Origin: Tunturiibacter empetritectus
GTDB lineage: Bacteria; Acidobacteriota; Terriglobia; Terriglobales; Acidobacteriaceae
Assembly (NCBI RefSeq): GCF_014201375.1
Contig: NZ_JACHDZ010000001.1
Location: forward strand, 1,095,206 to 1,159,205
Direction of reading: 5' to 3'
DNA: 64,000 bases
Numbering within the stretch: the stretch's first letter is position 1; each line of letters begins with the position of its first letter. The position numbers and the translations under genes are program-made. Shown in pieces: positions 1 through 8,522 of this stretch. The notes under the pieces are model-generated. The model was not told the origin of the DNA. It did no database searches and was given only the letters and a program-made list of their open reading frames with translations.

Positions 1-2
1 TT

Positions 3-590
3 TGGATAGTGCTTGTAGCTGTTCCCGTAACCCTCATCTACTTGAGCCTTCAGCAGGAGGCACATGGTTCCAATGTGGTTCGGATGCAGTTTGGCGAGTT
101 CACGCAAGTAATTTCTCGCTCGCATTTTCTGACCTTTGCATTGAAAATGGGCACCTTATCCAAAAAGGCTCATCTGATCGAAGCGGTCAATCTGCCCGCG
201 TTTGCCGTTGACTTGCTAATTTCGAGACTTTCCGGCCATTGGCCAATGGGCTGGACGCCAAGTGGGTTTATGCCAGAGCAGTGGAACGCGCTGTCATTCC
301 CATTCTATTGTCTGCCGTTCTGGTGGTTCGTAGGTACTGGCTTTGATGCTGTGTTCAGTCACAAACGTCTCCGCTGGCCGAGCATGCTTGTAGGAACTCT
401 ACTTTGTGGTTTCTGTCTCTTCTTATTGTTCGGCTTGCGATTTGCTATCTCTGTAGAGGAGAGGGAAGGAATGACTTACCCGTTCTGGGGCTTCGGCTTT
501 TGGGTGGCTTTGTTTGCTATATTCCCAGTTGCTTGGTTTAGACAACGGAAGATATTCCGTCTAATGCGTGGTGCAAACGCTGCCTCGTAA
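3..590 (+). CDS. Hypothetical multi-pass membrane protein (5' end outside window)
   Basis: The frame is open to the left edge, so the true start probably lies outside; the first start codon inside is GTG at 9. Three hydrophobic stretches are visible in the C-terminal half, roughly residues 95-115, 127-150 and 160-178, the first rich in aromatic residues. The protein ends in a short basic tail. I do not recognise a family. The next gene converges on it from the minus strand. That it is a membrane protein is well supported by hydrophobicity; any function would be a guess. Confidence 0.5.
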   Translation, partial: WIVLVAVPVTLIYLSLQQEAHGSNVVRMQFGEFTQVISRSHFLTFALKMGTLSKKAHLIEAVNLPAFAVDLLISRLSGHWPMGWTPSGFMPEQWNALSFPFYCLPFWWFVGTGFDAVFSHKRLRWPSMLVGTLLCGFCLFLLFGLRFAISVEEREGMTYPFWGFGFWVALFAIFPVAWFRQRKIFRLMRGANAAS

Positions 591-608
591 AAGCGCAAAA
601 CAATTTCC

Positions 609-1067
609 TCACCCAACCGCCAGCTCCGTCACACTGGCCTCAACGCCATCCTCCACGGTCACAAACCCTACCGTTAGCGGAAGCGAAAATCTTCGCGGCC
701 CTGCGCTTCCGGGATTGAAGTAGATCACCCCATCCTTTGCTTCAACCTTTGCTTTATGCGAGTGGCCGCTTACCACCATCACCACGCCGGCGGCCTTTGG
801 GTTGATGTCCAGATCGTTCACTGAGTGGACCAGATAAAACAACTGCCCGCCTAGCTCCACCACATCGGTAGCAGGCAGCTCCGCGCAGGCTCCCGCTACG
901 TCGACGTTCCCGCGAATCGCCGTCACCGGAGCGATCTCGCGCAAGGCATCTAGAATCGCGATATCCCCCACATCTCCGGCGTGCAGGATATGCTCGACGC
1001 CGCGCAATGCGGCCAGAGCCTCTGGCCGCATCAACCCGTGCGTATCGGAGATCACTCCAATCAACAT
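609..1067 (-). CDS. YfcE/MJ0936-type metallophosphoesterase
   Basis: A 152-residue single-domain calcineurin-like phosphodiesterase. All expected metal-binding motifs are present in order: SDTHG (D8, H10), HAGDVGD (D32), GNVD (N54), H81 and SGHSHK (H102, H104), followed by NPGS. Length and motif order match the small cytosolic YfcE/MJ0936 family, which cleaves phosphodiesters with a di-metal centre; the physiological substrate is generally unknown. There is no signal peptide. It is the last gene of a minus-strand run starting at the STAS gene near 3463, about 70 bases after the discoidin-like gene, so co-transcription is plausible but not certain. Confidence 0.88.
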   Translation of the reverse strand: MLIGVISDTHGLMRPEALAALRGVEHILHAGDVGDIAILDALREIAPVTAIRGNVDVAGACAELPATDVVELGGQLFYLVHSVNDLDINPKAAGVVMVVSGHSHKAKVEAKDGVIYFNPGSAGPRRFSLPLTVGFVTVEDGVEASVTELAVG

Positions 1068-1137
1068 AGTGACTAAAATTCGTTTTGCCTTTGCTCGTTT
1101 TTAATCCGTAAATTCCCGTGCAGATCTGCGGTCGGTC

Positions 1138-1617
1138 TTATGCCAGCTTCAAACTCTGTAGTGAGGCATACTCCCGGCTCAACTTCGGATCGTGACTTCG
1201 ATCAGGATCGATCCGCAGCTCGAGCGTAGTGATCCCGCTCAGGTTCTCTGAGTAGTCCTCAATCTCTTCGGTCGAGCCATTCGGACTGAATGTCCACTGC
1301 TGGCGCACGATTTCTTTCAGCTCGGTGCCCATGCCCGCAAACAAGGCAAACTCCTGCGACCGCTCAGACGTCTTATCCACAAAGTGCAGTTGAAGCCGCT
1401 TGATCGTTAGCGGCTCGTCAAAGTGCAGGCGGATCAACTGCGGTCCGGTCGTCGCAGCTCTCCAACCCGTCGTAGCCTTTCTGCCCAACGCATGTTCAAT
1501 TGGAAACTTCTCATCCTCGGAGCTGATCTCGACCCGCGCAATCCGCTCCAGGTCGCGCCATAGATCGCTGATGGGAGTTGCTGTTGCCGTCGACGGTGAA
1601 ACGATACTCTTACGCAT
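1138..1617 (-). CDS. Hypothetical discoidin-like beta-sandwich protein
   Basis: A 159-residue protein with no signal peptide. The reading frame extends upstream to 1692, but I chose the ATG at 1617 because an AAAGG sits about 8 bases before it and the longer form would overlap the upstream membrane gene. The middle part alternates hydrophobic residues as in a galactose-binding-like/discoidin beta-sandwich: a patch around GWRAATTGPQ, then LIRLHFDEPLTIKRLQLHF, and a late strand TLELRIDPD. This resembles F5/8 type C-like proteins, a fold-level impression only. Ligand and role are unknown. It lies downstream of the interrupted membrane gene on the same strand. Confidence 0.6.
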   Translation of the reverse strand: MRKSIVSPSTATATPISDLWRDLERIARVEISSEDEKFPIEHALGRKATTGWRAATTGPQLIRLHFDEPLTIKRLQLHFVDKTSERSQEFALFAGMGTELKEIVRQQWTFSPNGSTEEIEDYSENLSGITTLELRIDPDRSHDPKLSREYASLQSLKLA

Positions 1618-1688
1618 TGGTATTGCCTTTCCGTTCCAAGGCCAAGCATATCCGATATCGATCCCGGTCGCACGGGTACAGCCGGCAC

Positions 1689-2102
1689 TCATCCGCGTTC
1701 AAACAAGAAGCTCCTCACGTTCGGTTGCAGCAGGAAAAAGCTGAATCCCCCTGCAACCAACACTCCGCTCCCGCCTCTCAGCCAATCCCCTGTGGATACC
1801 AACATAAACAAATCTCCGAGACTGCTGACAAAGAAGATGCTCAAAGCCGTCCATCATGCCCATCTCCGTCTTCGAAGAAGCCCAATACCTGCCGATGCAG
1901 TGACGCATCCCAGCACCGCAAGGAAAGCACCCGACACCGTGCCCAGTGCAGTGAAAGCCGAATAGGCCCTTTCGTTTAACTGCCAGAGAGCGTCGAGACC
2001 AGTACCAGGAAACAGCAGCGTCACTCCGGTTACAAGCGCAATGGTGGTCGCGGCCAGCAGAGATATCGCAACTACGGTGACAGCTGCCGGCCTCGTGACC
2101 AT
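1689..2102 (-). pseudogene. Small four-helix membrane protein gene split by an in-frame TGA
   Basis: From the ATG at 2102 (GGAG about 8 bases upstream) the frame encodes 82 residues with two hydrophobic helices ending in GLLRRRRWA, then a TGA at 1856-1854. Without any shift the same frame continues at once with WTALSIFFVSSLGDLF and further hydrophobic sequence for 54 codons to a second stop at 1691-1689. An Arg-rich loop followed by W-A-[W]-W is a natural helix boundary, so TGA most likely replaces a TGG tryptophan codon. The full product would be about 138 residues with four membrane segments. This is either a nonsense mutation, readthrough, or a base error in the assembly. Confidence 0.65.
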
Positions 2103-2142
2103 CCACTGCTCCAGGAAGGACCGTTACAACAACGCGATGAAC

Positions 2143-3033
2143 CTACAACCCTGCACTCATCCGCGTCCGAGGGTCGAGATAGTCCCGCAGGGCATCGCCG
2201 ATGAAGTTGAACGAGAGCACGCAGAGCATCACCGCCATGGCCGGAAAGAATACCAGGTGCGGCGAGTCGAAGAGGTGCGACCGCGCATCGTTCAGCATCG
2301 ATCCCCAGCTTGCTGCCGGTGGCGGAACACCCAACCCTAGAAAGCTCAGCGTAGCCTCGGCCAGTACGGCCCCCGCCATCCCGATCGCAGCTTGCACGAT
2401 CAGTGGCTGCAGGATGTTGGGCAGAATATGCCGTGTCATGATGCGAAGATCCGTAGCGCCAAGGGCACGCGCTGCCTCGACAAACTCGCGCTCCTTCACG
2501 GCCATGACCTGTGCCCGCACCAGTCGCGCGTATCCCACCCAACCGGAGATCGCCAGCGCCAGAATCACATTGCCCAACCCCGGCCCCATGAACGCTACAA
2601 ACGCAATCGCCAGCAGAATCCCGGGCAACGCCAGAAATGCGTTGGTCACGTAGATGTTCACGACGGTGTCCGTCCACCCGCCATAGAACCCAGCCAGTCC
2701 GCCCGCCACTAGCCCCACCGCCAGCGAGAGCCCCACTACGCTTACGGCTACTACCAACGAGATTCTCGCTCCAAACAAGGTCCGCGAGAGGATGTCCCGG
2801 CCCAGTTCGTCTGTGCCAAACCAATGCGTCCACGACGGACCCATCAGTCGTCCTGTCAGATCCAACTGGGCTGGATCCCACGGCGCCAGCCAGGGAGCAA
2901 AGACGGCGCACGCCACAAAGACGATCAGCAGCGCGAGCCCAATTGCCGCCAGCGGCTGTCTCCTGATCATTTGCACGAGCGGTCGTCTGGTAGGTCCGGG
3001 AGCAATGCCGGCGTTTGCAACAGAAGTCTGCAC
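2143..3033 (-). CDS. Oligopeptide/dipeptide-type ABC transporter permease (DppC/OppC family)
   Basis: A 296-residue inner-membrane permease. The N-terminal OppC_N-type segment (residues 20-60) with the first membrane helix leads to WFGTDELGRDILSR (71-84), a hallmark of this family. Five further helices follow, with the EAA-type ATPase-coupling loop at 184-203 (EFVEAARALGA). DppC/OppC subunits pair with a DppB-type permease, two ATPases and a lipid-anchored binding protein to import peptides, nickel or similar substrates. None of those partners is nearby: upstream is a STAS gene, downstream the interrupted membrane gene 40 bases away. The permease therefore appears to be an orphan, or its partners lie elsewhere. 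Confidence 0.9.
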   Translation of the reverse strand: MQTSVANAGIAPGPTRRPLVQMIRRQPLAAIGLALLIVFVACAVFAPWLAPWDPAQLDLTGRLMGPSWTHWFGTDELGRDILSRTLFGARISLVVAVSVVGLSLAVGLVAGGLAGFYGGWTDTVVNIYVTNAFLALPGILLAIAFVAFMGPGLGNVILALAISGWVGYARLVRAQVMAVKEREFVEAARALGATDLRIMTRHILPNILQPLIVQAAIGMAGAVLAEATLSFLGLGVPPPAASWGSMLNDARSHLFDSPHLVFFPAMAVMLCVLSFNFIGDALRDYLDPRTRMSAGL

Positions 3034-3079
3034 GACCTAAATCCTACATGCTGACTGGCCTGGCTCCCACGACTGCAAC

Positions 3080-3463
3080 CTAAGTGGCGAACAGCTTTGT
3101 AAGACTCGTAAGCTTCACCAGCTCCTGGATGCGTGGCGACAGATTCTGCAGCTTCAAGGTGCAATACCCTTCGTTGATCGCCGAGACCTTCAACCCTACG
3201 AGCGTTCCCAACCCCAGGCTATCCAGAAACGTCACGTCCTCGAGGTCGATCACGATCGTGCCGCCTTGGGGTATCAACGGCTTCACGATATCTTTTACCT
3301 CACCAGCCGTCTGGTTAATCAAACGGCCATGGCACCGGACTGTCGTAACCTTGACTCCGTTTTCGGTCGAATTCTCTACTTCACAATGAAACGGAACCTC
3401 TGGTCGATTGGTCACATTAACTCCCCGGGTATGGATTATCCTGAAATCTACTCCTCCTTCCAT
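3080..3463 (-). CDS. STAS-domain anti-sigma factor antagonist
   Basis: A 127-residue soluble protein dominated by one STAS domain from about residue 25 to the end. The conserved segment VTFLDSLGLGTLVG (77-90) carries a serine at 82, the position phosphorylated in SpoIIAA/RsbV-type antagonists. Such proteins bind anti-sigma kinases and release sigma factors when dephosphorylated. No RsbW-type kinase or PP2C phosphatase is adjacent, so the partner is unknown. The first 20 residues are poorly typical of the family, and a GTG near residue 17 could be the real start. It heads the minus-strand run and is divergent from the MscS gene. Confidence 0.85.
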   Translation of the reverse strand: MEGGVDFRIIHTRGVNVTNRPEVPFHCEVENSTENGVKVTTVRCHGRLINQTAGEVKDIVKPLIPQGGTIVIDLEDVTFLDSLGLGTLVGLKVSAINEGYCTLKLQNLSPRIQELVKLTSLTKLFAT

Positions 3464-3638
3464 TCGACTTTCGTTAAATTCCGGTTACGACCTGGGCCGG
3501 ACAGCCTCGTCTTTTTGGCTGAAGACGCAGGTCATAACTCTGGCATTTGCAACAGATGTCCTCCTGCCATAGATTCCACATCCGCAATAGCCCTAACGGG
3601 GTTTTGGAGCTAACTGAAGGAGCATGTAGGGTTAAAGA

Positions 3639-5489
3639 ATGAAGGAACTCCGTCGTCTCGCCATAGCAGTTCCCGCCGCCCTCCTCCTCCTCTGCCTCGC
3701 GGCAGCGTGGTGGACCCGTGGCGCCATGGTTCACATGCCTTTCCTCAAAGCCAACGGCAGTTCTGCGGGCGGGCAAAATCTGGTCGACCAGCGTCCGTGG
3801 CAGACTATCGAGTCGCTCGCTCCCCTCGCCGTCTCCTCCGAAGAGCAATCCTTCGCGCACGAGGCGGCCCGGCTGGCTGACCACGAGGTTGATCAGGCCT
3901 TTGCTCTCGCCCTTCGCCAAGCTGCCTTCCAGACTCGCACGCTCACCGGTGATGCACTTGTGCTCCAGGAAAAAGTTGCCCAGGTCCAGTCGCTCGTCAA
4001 AGAAGACCTGGGCAAGGTGGAGGGTCTTACCGCCTCTCTCAAACAGCCCAACGGCACGACTGCCGACTCCGATGACCTCGATGTAGCCAAGGCTCAGCTC
4101 CAGTTGGATAACGATGAACTCGCCGATCTTACGGAACAGCTTGCCAGGGTAAGCGGCGACCAGCGCGGCCAGATTCAGCAGGAGCTCACCGCTCGTGAAG
4201 CGGCGATGAAGAAGTACGACGCGGCCCAGGGAAATACCGGCGGTCAGATCGCCGTTCTCTCCGCGCGTCGTTATGGCACGCTCTACGGTCGCGTCGCCGC
4301 CTGGTTCGATCAGCGCAGCCGCATGAATCTCATTCGCCAGGCCAAAGCCGAGACCGATGCCGGCATCTCCACGCTCACCGCAAGGCATGCAGAGTTCGAA
4401 AAGAAAGCCTCAGCGGCCGCAGCCAGCATCAATGCATCCAATGTCAGTGCATCGAGCGCCCAACCCAACATCGCCGCCCCGCAGGACGCTGTAAAGAGCC
4501 GTGTAGCCCGTATGGCCCAGGCTCATGCCCTCTCGCAGATGCATAGCATCGTGGAGGATCAGCTCCAGACCCAGCAGCAGCTCTCGGCGGTCTACGGCAA
4601 ATGGCTCGCGCAGGTAGAGCTTCAGCACTCCATCGTCACCCACCTTGCTCTGCAGTCACTCTCTGTTATCGCCTTCTTCATCCTCTGCGGAGTTCTGCTC
4701 GCCACTCTGGCCGGTAAGCTTATCGACCGCTCGCGCATGGAGCAGCGCCGCCTCCATACACTCCGCACCATCATCGGCCTCGGCATCCAACTCGTCACAC
4801 TCCTCTTGGTCTTGCTCGTTATCTTCGGCGCACCCAGCCAGGTCCCCACCATCCTCGGTCTTGGGGCCGCAGGTCTCACGGTCGTCTTTCAGGACTTCAT
4901 TCTCGCCTTCTTCGGCTGGTTCATCCTTATGGGCAAAAATGGCATCCGGGTCGGGGACTGGGTCGAGATAAACGGTGTAGGCGGCGAGGTCGTCGAGATC
5001 GGCCTCTTCCGCACCGCACTGCTCGAAACCGGCAACTGGACCGACAAGGGCCATCCCACTGGACGCCGCGTCACCTTCATCAACAACTTTGCCATCTCGG
5101 GACAATACTTCAACTTCTCGACCACCGGGCAATGGATGTGGGACGAGATCACCGTCAACATTCCACCCGGCGTCGACTCCTACAAGACCATCGAAGCCAT
5201 TCACAATACCGTACTGAAGCAAACCGAACGCGACGCCAAGCTCGCCGAACAGGAGTGGCAGACCGCCACGCGTCAGAACGGCCTTAGCCAGTTCAAGGCC
5301 ACACCCTCGGTCGATATGCGCCCCGCGGCCTCCGGCGTGGATATCGTCGTTCGCTATGTTATTCGCGCTGGGGACCGCTTCGATGTGCGCAACCGCCTCT
5401 ATCAGTCCGTCATCGATCTGCTGCACAAGCCGGCGAACACAGCACCCGCTCCATCGACTACTGATCACCAGGAGCTGACGAAGGCTTGA
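3639..5489 (+). CDS. MscS-family channel with a long N-terminal coiled coil
   Basis: A 616-residue membrane protein. Residues 5-25 form an N-terminal signal or anchor helix. Residues 65-325 are Ala/Gln/Glu-rich with heptad character, likely an extended periplasmic coiled coil. Membrane helices follow at about 330-355 and 375-400. The pore helix and MscS core start near 403 (TILGLGAAGLTVVFQDF) and continue with GKNGIRVGDWVEINGVGGEV (about 431-450), the classical MscS beta-domain motif. MscS channels open under membrane tension to release solutes; this large-N-terminus type resembles MscK/YbdG relatives. It stands alone and its stop codon directly abuts that of the convergent binding-protein gene. 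Confidence 0.88.
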   Translation: MKELRRLAIAVPAALLLLCLAAAWWTRGAMVHMPFLKANGSSAGGQNLVDQRPWQTIESLAPLAVSSEEQSFAHEAARLADHEVDQAFALALRQAAFQTRTLTGDALVLQEKVAQVQSLVKEDLGKVEGLTASLKQPNGTTADSDDLDVAKAQLQLDNDELADLTEQLARVSGDQRGQIQQELTAREAAMKKYDAAQGNTGGQIAVLSARRYGTLYGRVAAWFDQRSRMNLIRQAKAETDAGISTLTARHAEFEKKASAAAASINASNVSASSAQPNIAAPQDAVKSRVARMAQAHALSQMHSIVEDQLQTQQQLSAVYGKWLAQVELQHSIVTHLALQSLSVIAFFILCGVLLATLAGKLIDRSRMEQRRLHTLRTIIGLGIQLVTLLLVLLVIFGAPSQVPTILGLGAAGLTVVFQDFILAFFGWFILMGKNGIRVGDWVEINGVGGEVVEIGLFRTALLETGNWTDKGHPTGRRVTFINNFAISGQYFNFSTTGQWMWDEITVNIPPGVDSYKTIEAIHNTVLKQTERDAKLAEQEWQTATRQNGLSQFKATPSVDMRPAASGVDIVVRYVIRAGDRFDVRNRLYQSVIDLLHKPANTAPAPSTTDHQELTKA

Positions 5490-6377
5490 TCACAGACTGC
5501 TTGCCCAGTCCGTCGACTTGAACCAGTACTTCCGCCGCGTCTCGATCCATTGATCCGCATTTCGCGCGGCGATCCAGGAGTTGAGGTAGTTGACGAAGTC
5601 CATATCTCCGCGCCGCATGGCGAAGGCTGCGGGAAACGTTCCCAGCGGGGCCACAGACGGCACCGTTACGGCATCAGGATAGAGCTTCGCCAGGATATCC
5701 AACCGCGGACTGTCCGCAACCGCCGCAGCAAGCTTGCCTGCGACCAGATCGCTGAACAGCGCGCTGTCCTCCGTGTAGGTCTGAATCGAAGCCTTCGGAA
5801 ACGCCAATGCTGCCAGATCCTCCGACGTCATCCCCTCCACCACTCCAATGGTGACGCCCTTTTTGTTGAAGGCTTCCATCGTCTTCAAATCGCTGCCCAT
5901 CTTTTTGCTGGTAGCAATGGTCACGTCGGTCACATTGTAAGGCTGGCTGAAGTTCACCACCAGTGCTCGCCGCGCCTCAATCGAAAAACCAGCAACTATA
6001 ATGTCGAAACGATTCGCTTCGAGATCCGGAATCAAATAACGAAACTCATCCGGATGAAACTCCACCTGCACTCCCATGTCGCGTGCGAGCTTTTTTGCCA
6101 CATCGATCTCGAATCCCACCAGGTTGCCGTCTTTATCGTGCATCGCCCACGGAACAATCTCTGAGATGCCCACGCGGAGCTTGCCGCTCTTCTTGATCTC
6201 GGCCAGCATATCGACCGTACTGCGTGTGGGAACCTCAATCTCTTTGGACGTGGAGGGGATAGCAGGCGGAGCAGGGGATGCTGGTGTCTCCTGTGCCTGC
6301 GCCACCAACGCGCATGACAGTAGCACGAGCAAACCAGCCATCCGTTGCATCGATGCGAAAACTGCCGAGCTCTTCAT
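5490..6377 (-). CDS. Periplasmic amino-acid-type solute-binding protein (SBP_bac_3)
   Basis: A 295-residue secreted protein. A signal peptide spans roughly residues 1-28, ending near AQAQ. The SBP_bac_3 domain begins around residue 56 with EIKKSGKLRVGISEIVPW and GNLVGFEIDVAKKLA, the usual family opening, and continues with DIIVAGFSI (about 130). Members bind amino acids for ABC uptake or act as sensors. No permease or ATPase gene lies beside it, so the importer is encoded elsewhere or the protein works as a receptor. It is convergent with the MscS gene; the two stop codons touch without any spacer or visible terminator. Confidence 0.88.
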   Translation of the reverse strand: MKSSAVFASMQRMAGLLVLLSCALVAQAQETPASPAPPAIPSTSKEIEVPTRSTVDMLAEIKKSGKLRVGISEIVPWAMHDKDGNLVGFEIDVAKKLARDMGVQVEFHPDEFRYLIPDLEANRFDIIVAGFSIEARRALVVNFSQPYNVTDVTIATSKKMGSDLKTMEAFNKKGVTIGVVEGMTSEDLAALAFPKASIQTYTEDSALFSDLVAGKLAAAVADSPRLDILAKLYPDAVTVPSVAPLGTFPAAFAMRRGDMDFVNYLNSWIAARNADQWIETRRKYWFKSTDWASSL

Positions 6378-6458
6378 TGCGTCAAGTCCTCCGTCCTTGC
6401 AATGGGTCGAAATTTACCGCCGCCCTGATTGCAGCGCTTGTGCTCGTAAAACCTGGCT

Positions 6459-7001
6459 CTATCGCGGCGGCCGCCGACCGTTGTTGTTGTAGCCATCCGT
6501 GTATCCAGCGGCGAAGTCCCTCTCATACTTCATCGGGTAGCGTTCGCTCCACCACTGGTAAAAGTCCCGCCGTCCGTTATCAGCGTCCTGTCGTCCCATG
6601 CGATATCCGTCGTTGTAGTAGTTCGTCCGCTCACGGTCCCCACCGTTATCGTTGTCCTTGGCTGCAGCGACCGCCGCTCCAAGAATCAGCGCACCGAGAA
6701 TCCCACCCGCAATCGCGGCGCCGGCATTATCCTCGCCACGCGAGCGCCCACGGCCATAGACGAACTGCGCTCGACATCCGCGGTCCACCCAGATGCCGCG
6801 CGGATCATAACCCCAGCTGTAGCCTAGATCGCATCGTGAACCCGAGATCTGCCGTGTCAGCTGAACCTGGTTTTGCGTGTCGGCGCGGCAGTACCGGTAT
6901 CCCCCATCGTCGCTCGAACAGGTAAGCCCCCCGGTCTGGGCCATCGTTAGGACAGAAGTGGAAACAATGAGGAGAGCGGCGACTGCATGAGAGACCCCCA
7001 T
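6459..7001 (-). CDS. DUF3011 secreted protein
   Basis: A 180-residue exported protein. I start it at the ATG at 7001, which has GGAGGA seven bases upstream; an ATG ten codons earlier lacks such a site. A signal peptide covers about residues 1-24. The DUF3011 region follows, with TCSSDDGGYRYCRADT, a CDLGYSWGYDPRGIWVDRGC block and paired cysteines likely forming disulphides. A Gly/Ala-rich hydrophobic stretch (GGILGALILGAAVAAA) suggests a glycine-zipper-like membrane segment. The tail is rich in Asn, Gly, Arg and Tyr. DUF3011 proteins have no established biochemical role; many sit in the envelope. It is transcribed away from the epimerase gene. Confidence 0.8.
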   Translation of the reverse strand: MGVSHAVAALLIVSTSVLTMAQTGGLTCSSDDGGYRYCRADTQNQVQLTRQISGSRCDLGYSWGYDPRGIWVDRGCRAQFVYGRGRSRGEDNAGAAIAGGILGALILGAAVAAAKDNDNGGDRERTNYYNDGYRMGRQDADNGRRDFYQWWSERYPMKYERDFAAGYTDGYNNNGRRPPR

Positions 7002-7354
7002 CGGGTGTTCCTCCGAGAAGTGCGTAAACATCGTGTCAAATGCGAGACGATGCTACATCAGATTCGAGTCATCTCTGCAAACTCTTTTCGGAGAAATCGA
7101 AACACGAGACAAAAATAAGAAGCGCGTAACGACTTAGCCCAACTGTGCGTAGATAAAGGTCGCATCTCCCAACCGAAACTTCGAAAAAGTCAATCCCTCC
7201 CATTAGGATTTATTTCTCATGGCAACCCGCTACCCCTCCCAGCTATACTTGGCACTTGGAAGCAAAGCGGAAAATGCGCTGCCAGAGTGTTCCGCCGGAT
7301 AACCTGAACTACTTCAATAGCTTCTAACTTATGACCCAAGGAGTCTCTCCCTCT
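7002..7354. other. Divergent intergenic region
   Basis: About 350 bases between the DUF3011 gene and the epimerase gene, AT-richer than the surrounding coding DNA. It must hold both promoters. No convincing sigma-70 pair, riboswitch or open reading frame was found. The last bases carry AAGGAG (7338-7343), the ribosome-binding site of the epimerase. Confidence 0.4.
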
Positions 7355-8359
7355 ATGAAGCTCAAAGGACAGAAAGCAGTCGTCTGTGGTGCCGGTGGAT
7401 TTATCGGCGGCCACCTCGTTCAAAGCCTGATCGCCAATGGCGTCGACGTTGTACGCGCGGTCGACATCAAGCCGCTCGATGAGTGGTATCAGGTATCCAA
7501 AGGCGTCGAAAGTCTCTCTCTCGACCTCAAAGACAAGGACAGCTGCCTTACGGCTGCAGCCGGCACCAACGTTGTTTTCCAGCTTGCCGCCGACATGGGC
7601 GGGATGGGCTTCATCGAAAACAACAAAGCCCTCTGCATGCTCTCGGTCCTCACCAACACTCACATGCTGATAGCCGCACGCGAAAAGGGAGTTGAGCGCT
7701 TCTTCTACTCCTCCTCCGCCTGCGTATACAACGGTGAAAAGCAGACCAACCCCGACGTCGTCGCGCTCAAGGAAGAGGACGCGTATCCTGCGCTGCCCGA
7801 AGACGGCTATGGCTGGGAGAAGCTCTTCTCCGAGCGCATGTGCCGCCACTTCGAAGAAGACTATGGTTTGCAGACTCGCGTTGCCCGTTACCACAACGTC
7901 TACGGCCCGCTAGGCACCTGGACTGGCGGCCGCGAAAAGGCTCCCGCTGCAGTTTGCCGCAAGGTTATCGAGGCCAAGCACTCGGGCAAACACGAGATCG
8001 AGATCTGGGGCGATGGCAAGCAGACTCGCTCCTTCATGTACATCGACGACTGCACCAAGGGCACGCAGATGATCGCTGAGAGCGAGATTCACGAGCCTCT
8101 CAACCTCGGCTCCGACGAGCTCGTCACCATCAACCAACTCGTCGATATCGCTGAAGACATTGCCGGCATCAAGCTCAAGCGCAACTACAATCTCAGCGCT
8201 CCCAAAGGCGTCAACGGCCGCAACAGCGACAACACTCTCATCCAGGAAAAGATGAACTGGGCGCCGTCTATCAAGCTTCGCGACGGCCTCGCCAAGACCT
8301 ACGCCTGGATCGAAGATGAAATTCTGTCCAGTAAACCCCTAGCAGCCGCCACACGGTAG
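7355..8359 (+). CDS. GDP-mannose 3,5-epimerase-like extended SDR enzyme
   Basis: A 334-residue nucleotide-sugar epimerase. The start at 7355 is chosen over 7331 because AAGGAG lies 11 bases before it. The NAD fold opens with CGAGGFIGGH (11-20); the SDR pair is Y152/K156 in YGWEK. The segments AADMGGMGF, SSACVY, GREKAPAAVCRK and GRNSDN closely follow plant GDP-mannose 3,5-epimerase, including the cysteine (C123) and lysine (K195) that act as acid/base there. That enzyme converts GDP-mannose to GDP-L-galactose or GDP-gulose. Here a role in envelope or exopolysaccharide sugars is more likely than vitamin C synthesis. It is followed by a strong terminator and is therefore monocistronic. Confidence 0.85.
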   Translation: MKLKGQKAVVCGAGGFIGGHLVQSLIANGVDVVRAVDIKPLDEWYQVSKGVESLSLDLKDKDSCLTAAAGTNVVFQLAADMGGMGFIENNKALCMLSVLTNTHMLIAAREKGVERFFYSSSACVYNGEKQTNPDVVALKEEDAYPALPEDGYGWEKLFSERMCRHFEEDYGLQTRVARYHNVYGPLGTWTGGREKAPAAVCRKVIEAKHSGKHEIEIWGDGKQTRSFMYIDDCTKGTQMIAESEIHEPLNLGSDELVTINQLVDIAEDIAGIKLKRNYNLSAPKGVNGRNSDNTLIQEKMNWAPSIKLRDGLAKTYAWIEDEILSSKPLAAATR

Positions 8360-8380
8360 TTGAGTCTACAGCAAAAAACC

Positions 8381-8425
8381 AGCGGCCCCTCGCGCAGGCA
8401 ACTCTGCTCCAGGGGCCGCTTTACT
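8381..8425 (+). terminator. Intrinsic terminator after the epimerase gene
   Basis: A perfect 10-bp stem, AGCGGCCCCT at 8381-8390 pairing with AGGGGCCGCT at 8411-8420, is followed by TTACTT. An A-run precedes the stem. It sits 20 bases after the epimerase stop. Confidence 0.8.
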
Positions 8426-8522
8426 TCCAGCATCGCCCTTGCGCGAATCACACACTGGGCAACTCCTTGTATTCTTGGCTAAGATGGTGGACTACAGTGA
8501 CAGAACTGCTGGAGGTTCGTAA

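Noticed and set aside
1699..2106. 135-codon frame over the interrupted membrane gene
   Set aside because: Cys/His/Arg-rich, no hydrophobic pattern; the alternative frame gives a coherent membrane protein apart from one stop.
7249..7264. TGGCAC followed by GC, suggesting a sigma-54 promoter before the epimerase
   Set aside because: The GG-to-GC distance is one base too short and TTGC is missing.
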